Shown here: one piece after another, positions 5,386 to 6,199 of the stretch
How the letters are laid out: every line of letters begins with the position of its first letter
Numbering within the stretch: position 1 is the stretch's first letter
Source of the DNA: Alphaproteobacteria bacterium
Lineage (GTDB): Bacteria; Pseudomonadota; Alphaproteobacteria; Geminicoccales; Geminicoccaceae
Reading direction: 5' to 3'
Length of the DNA: 6,199 nucleotides
NCBI GenBank assembly: GCA_026982585.1
Contig: JALSGW010000037.1
Location: 1-6,199, forward strand
Notes under the pieces: generated by a model
What the model was told of the DNA's origin: nothing
Seen by the model: only the letters and a program-made list of their open reading frames with translations
The model's database searches: none
Program-made: the position numbers and the translations under genes

Positions 5386-6168
5386 ATGGTGGAATTCGCC
5401 CTGCCCAAGAACAGCCGGGTGGAGCCGGGCCGGACCTTCCCGGCCAAGGAGGGGGCGAAACAGCCCAAGACCTTCCGTATCTACCGCTACGACCCGGAGG
5501 CGGGCGGCAATCCGCGGCTCGACACCTATGTGGTCGACCTCGCCGATTGCGGCCCCATGGTCCTGGACGCGCTCATCAAGATCAAGACCGAGATCGACAG
5601 CACGCTCACCTTCCGCCGTTCCTGTCGCGAGGGGGTGTGCGGCTCCTGCGCCATGAACATGGGCGGCGAGAACGGTCTCGCCTGCATCAAGGCGATCCAG
5701 GACGTGCCCGGCGACGAGGTGGTGATCTACCCGCTGCCGCACATGCGGGTGATCAAGGATCTGGTGACCGATTTCCGCAGCTTCTGGGCCCAGTACGAAT
5801 CGATCCGGCCCTGGCTCGAGACCCGCTCGCCGCCGCCCGAGAAGGAACGCCGCCAGTCGCCCGAGGAGCGGGCGCGGCTCGACGGGTTGTGGGAATGCAT
5901 CCTGTGCGCCTGCTGCTCGACCAGCTGTCCCTCCTATTGGTGGAACGGGGATCGTTACCTGGGCCCGGCGGTGCTGCTGCAGGCCTACCGCTGGCTGGTC
6001 GACAGCCGCGACGAGGCCACCGGCGAGCGCCTCGATGCGCTCGAGGATCCGTACAAGCTCTATCGCTGCCACACCATCTTCAACTGCACCAACGCCTGCC
6101 CCAAGGGCCTCAACCCGGCCAAGGCGATCGCCGAGATCAAGAAGCTCATCGCCGCCCGCACCCTCTAG
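5386..6168 (+). CDS. sdhB: Succinate dehydrogenase iron-sulfur subunit SdhB
   Basis: A complete 260-residue electron-transfer subunit linking the SdhA flavin to ubiquinone. The N-terminal ferredoxin-like domain carries C80, C85, C88 and C100 for the [2Fe-2S] cluster (SCREGVCGSC and LAC motifs). The C-terminal domain carries C171, C174, C177 and C238 for [4Fe-4S], and C181, C228 and C234 for [3Fe-4S]. P182, W186, H229 and I231 match the ubiquinone-pocket residues of E. coli SdhB (P160, W164, H207, I209). The protein is about 22 residues longer at the N-terminus than the E. coli enzyme, which is usual for alphaproteobacterial and mitochondrial-type SdhB. GGAG at 5374-5377, 8 nt ahead, supports the ATG at 5386; the frame is open further up but overlaps sdhA. 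It is the last gene of the operon. Confidence 0.98.
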   Translation: MVEFALPKNSRVEPGRTFPAKEGAKQPKTFRIYRYDPEAGGNPRLDTYVVDLADCGPMVLDALIKIKTEIDSTLTFRRSCREGVCGSCAMNMGGENGLACIKAIQDVPGDEVVIYPLPHMRVIKDLVTDFRSFWAQYESIRPWLETRSPPPEKERRQSPEERARLDGLWECILCACCSTSCPSYWWNGDRYLGPAVLLQAYRWLVDSRDEATGERLDALEDPYKLYRCHTIFNCTNACPKGLNPAKAIAEIKKLIAARTL

Positions 6169-6169
6169 G

Positions 6170-6191
6170 GGCGAAAGCGCGCGTTTGCGCC
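6170..6191 (+). terminator. Hairpin just after sdhB, possible operon terminator
   Basis: GGCG-AAA (6170-6176) pairs with TTT-(G)-CGCC (6184-6191), with one bulged G at 6187 and a GC-rich 7-nt loop. It starts immediately after the sdhB stop codon. The window ends eight bases later and shows AAAATCGG rather than a T-run, so its role as the sdh terminator cannot be confirmed here. Confidence 0.35.
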
Positions 6192-6199
6192 AAAATCGG

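Overview
This very GC-rich window, with strong G/C preference at third codon positions, looks like chromosomal DNA of an alphaproteobacterium, possibly Rhodospirillales-like. The evidence is the sdhC-sdhD-sdhA-sdhB order, SdhA and SdhB of the proteobacterial/mitochondrial type, a TTGACA-17-TCTATC promoter ahead of sdhC, and a Tat-exported FutA-like iron-binding protein. The taxonomic call is an inference and no species can be named.

Layout. (1) 85-459, minus strand: a small stand-alone cupin related to the C-terminal domain of type II phosphomannose isomerases. (2) 460-1093: a 634-bp intergenic region between two divergent genes with no credible protein gene. Its part from 624 to about 910 is unusually dense in perfect or near-perfect stem-loops and may encode a structured RNA. 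(3) 1094-2122, plus: a complete periplasmic ferric-iron substrate-binding protein with no permease or ATPase beside it. (4) 2239-2658, plus: an OsmC/YhfA-like protein. (5) 2793-6168, plus: the complete succinate dehydrogenase operon sdhCDAB (respiratory complex II), with its own promoter at 2713-2741 and short gaps of 24, 2 and 17 bp between genes.

Function. The four Sdh proteins form one membrane complex that oxidises succinate to fumarate and passes the electrons through FAD, three Fe-S clusters and (in most such enzymes) haem b to ubiquinone. All cofactor ligands I checked are present. The FutA-like protein and the OsmC protein could be loosely linked to this enzyme through iron supply and peroxide defence, but that rests only on proximity.

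I see no IS element, CRISPR array, tRNA, rRNA, phage gene or defence system. Most of the window is ordinary core metabolism. The best lead for something undescribed is the stem-loop cluster at 624-910.
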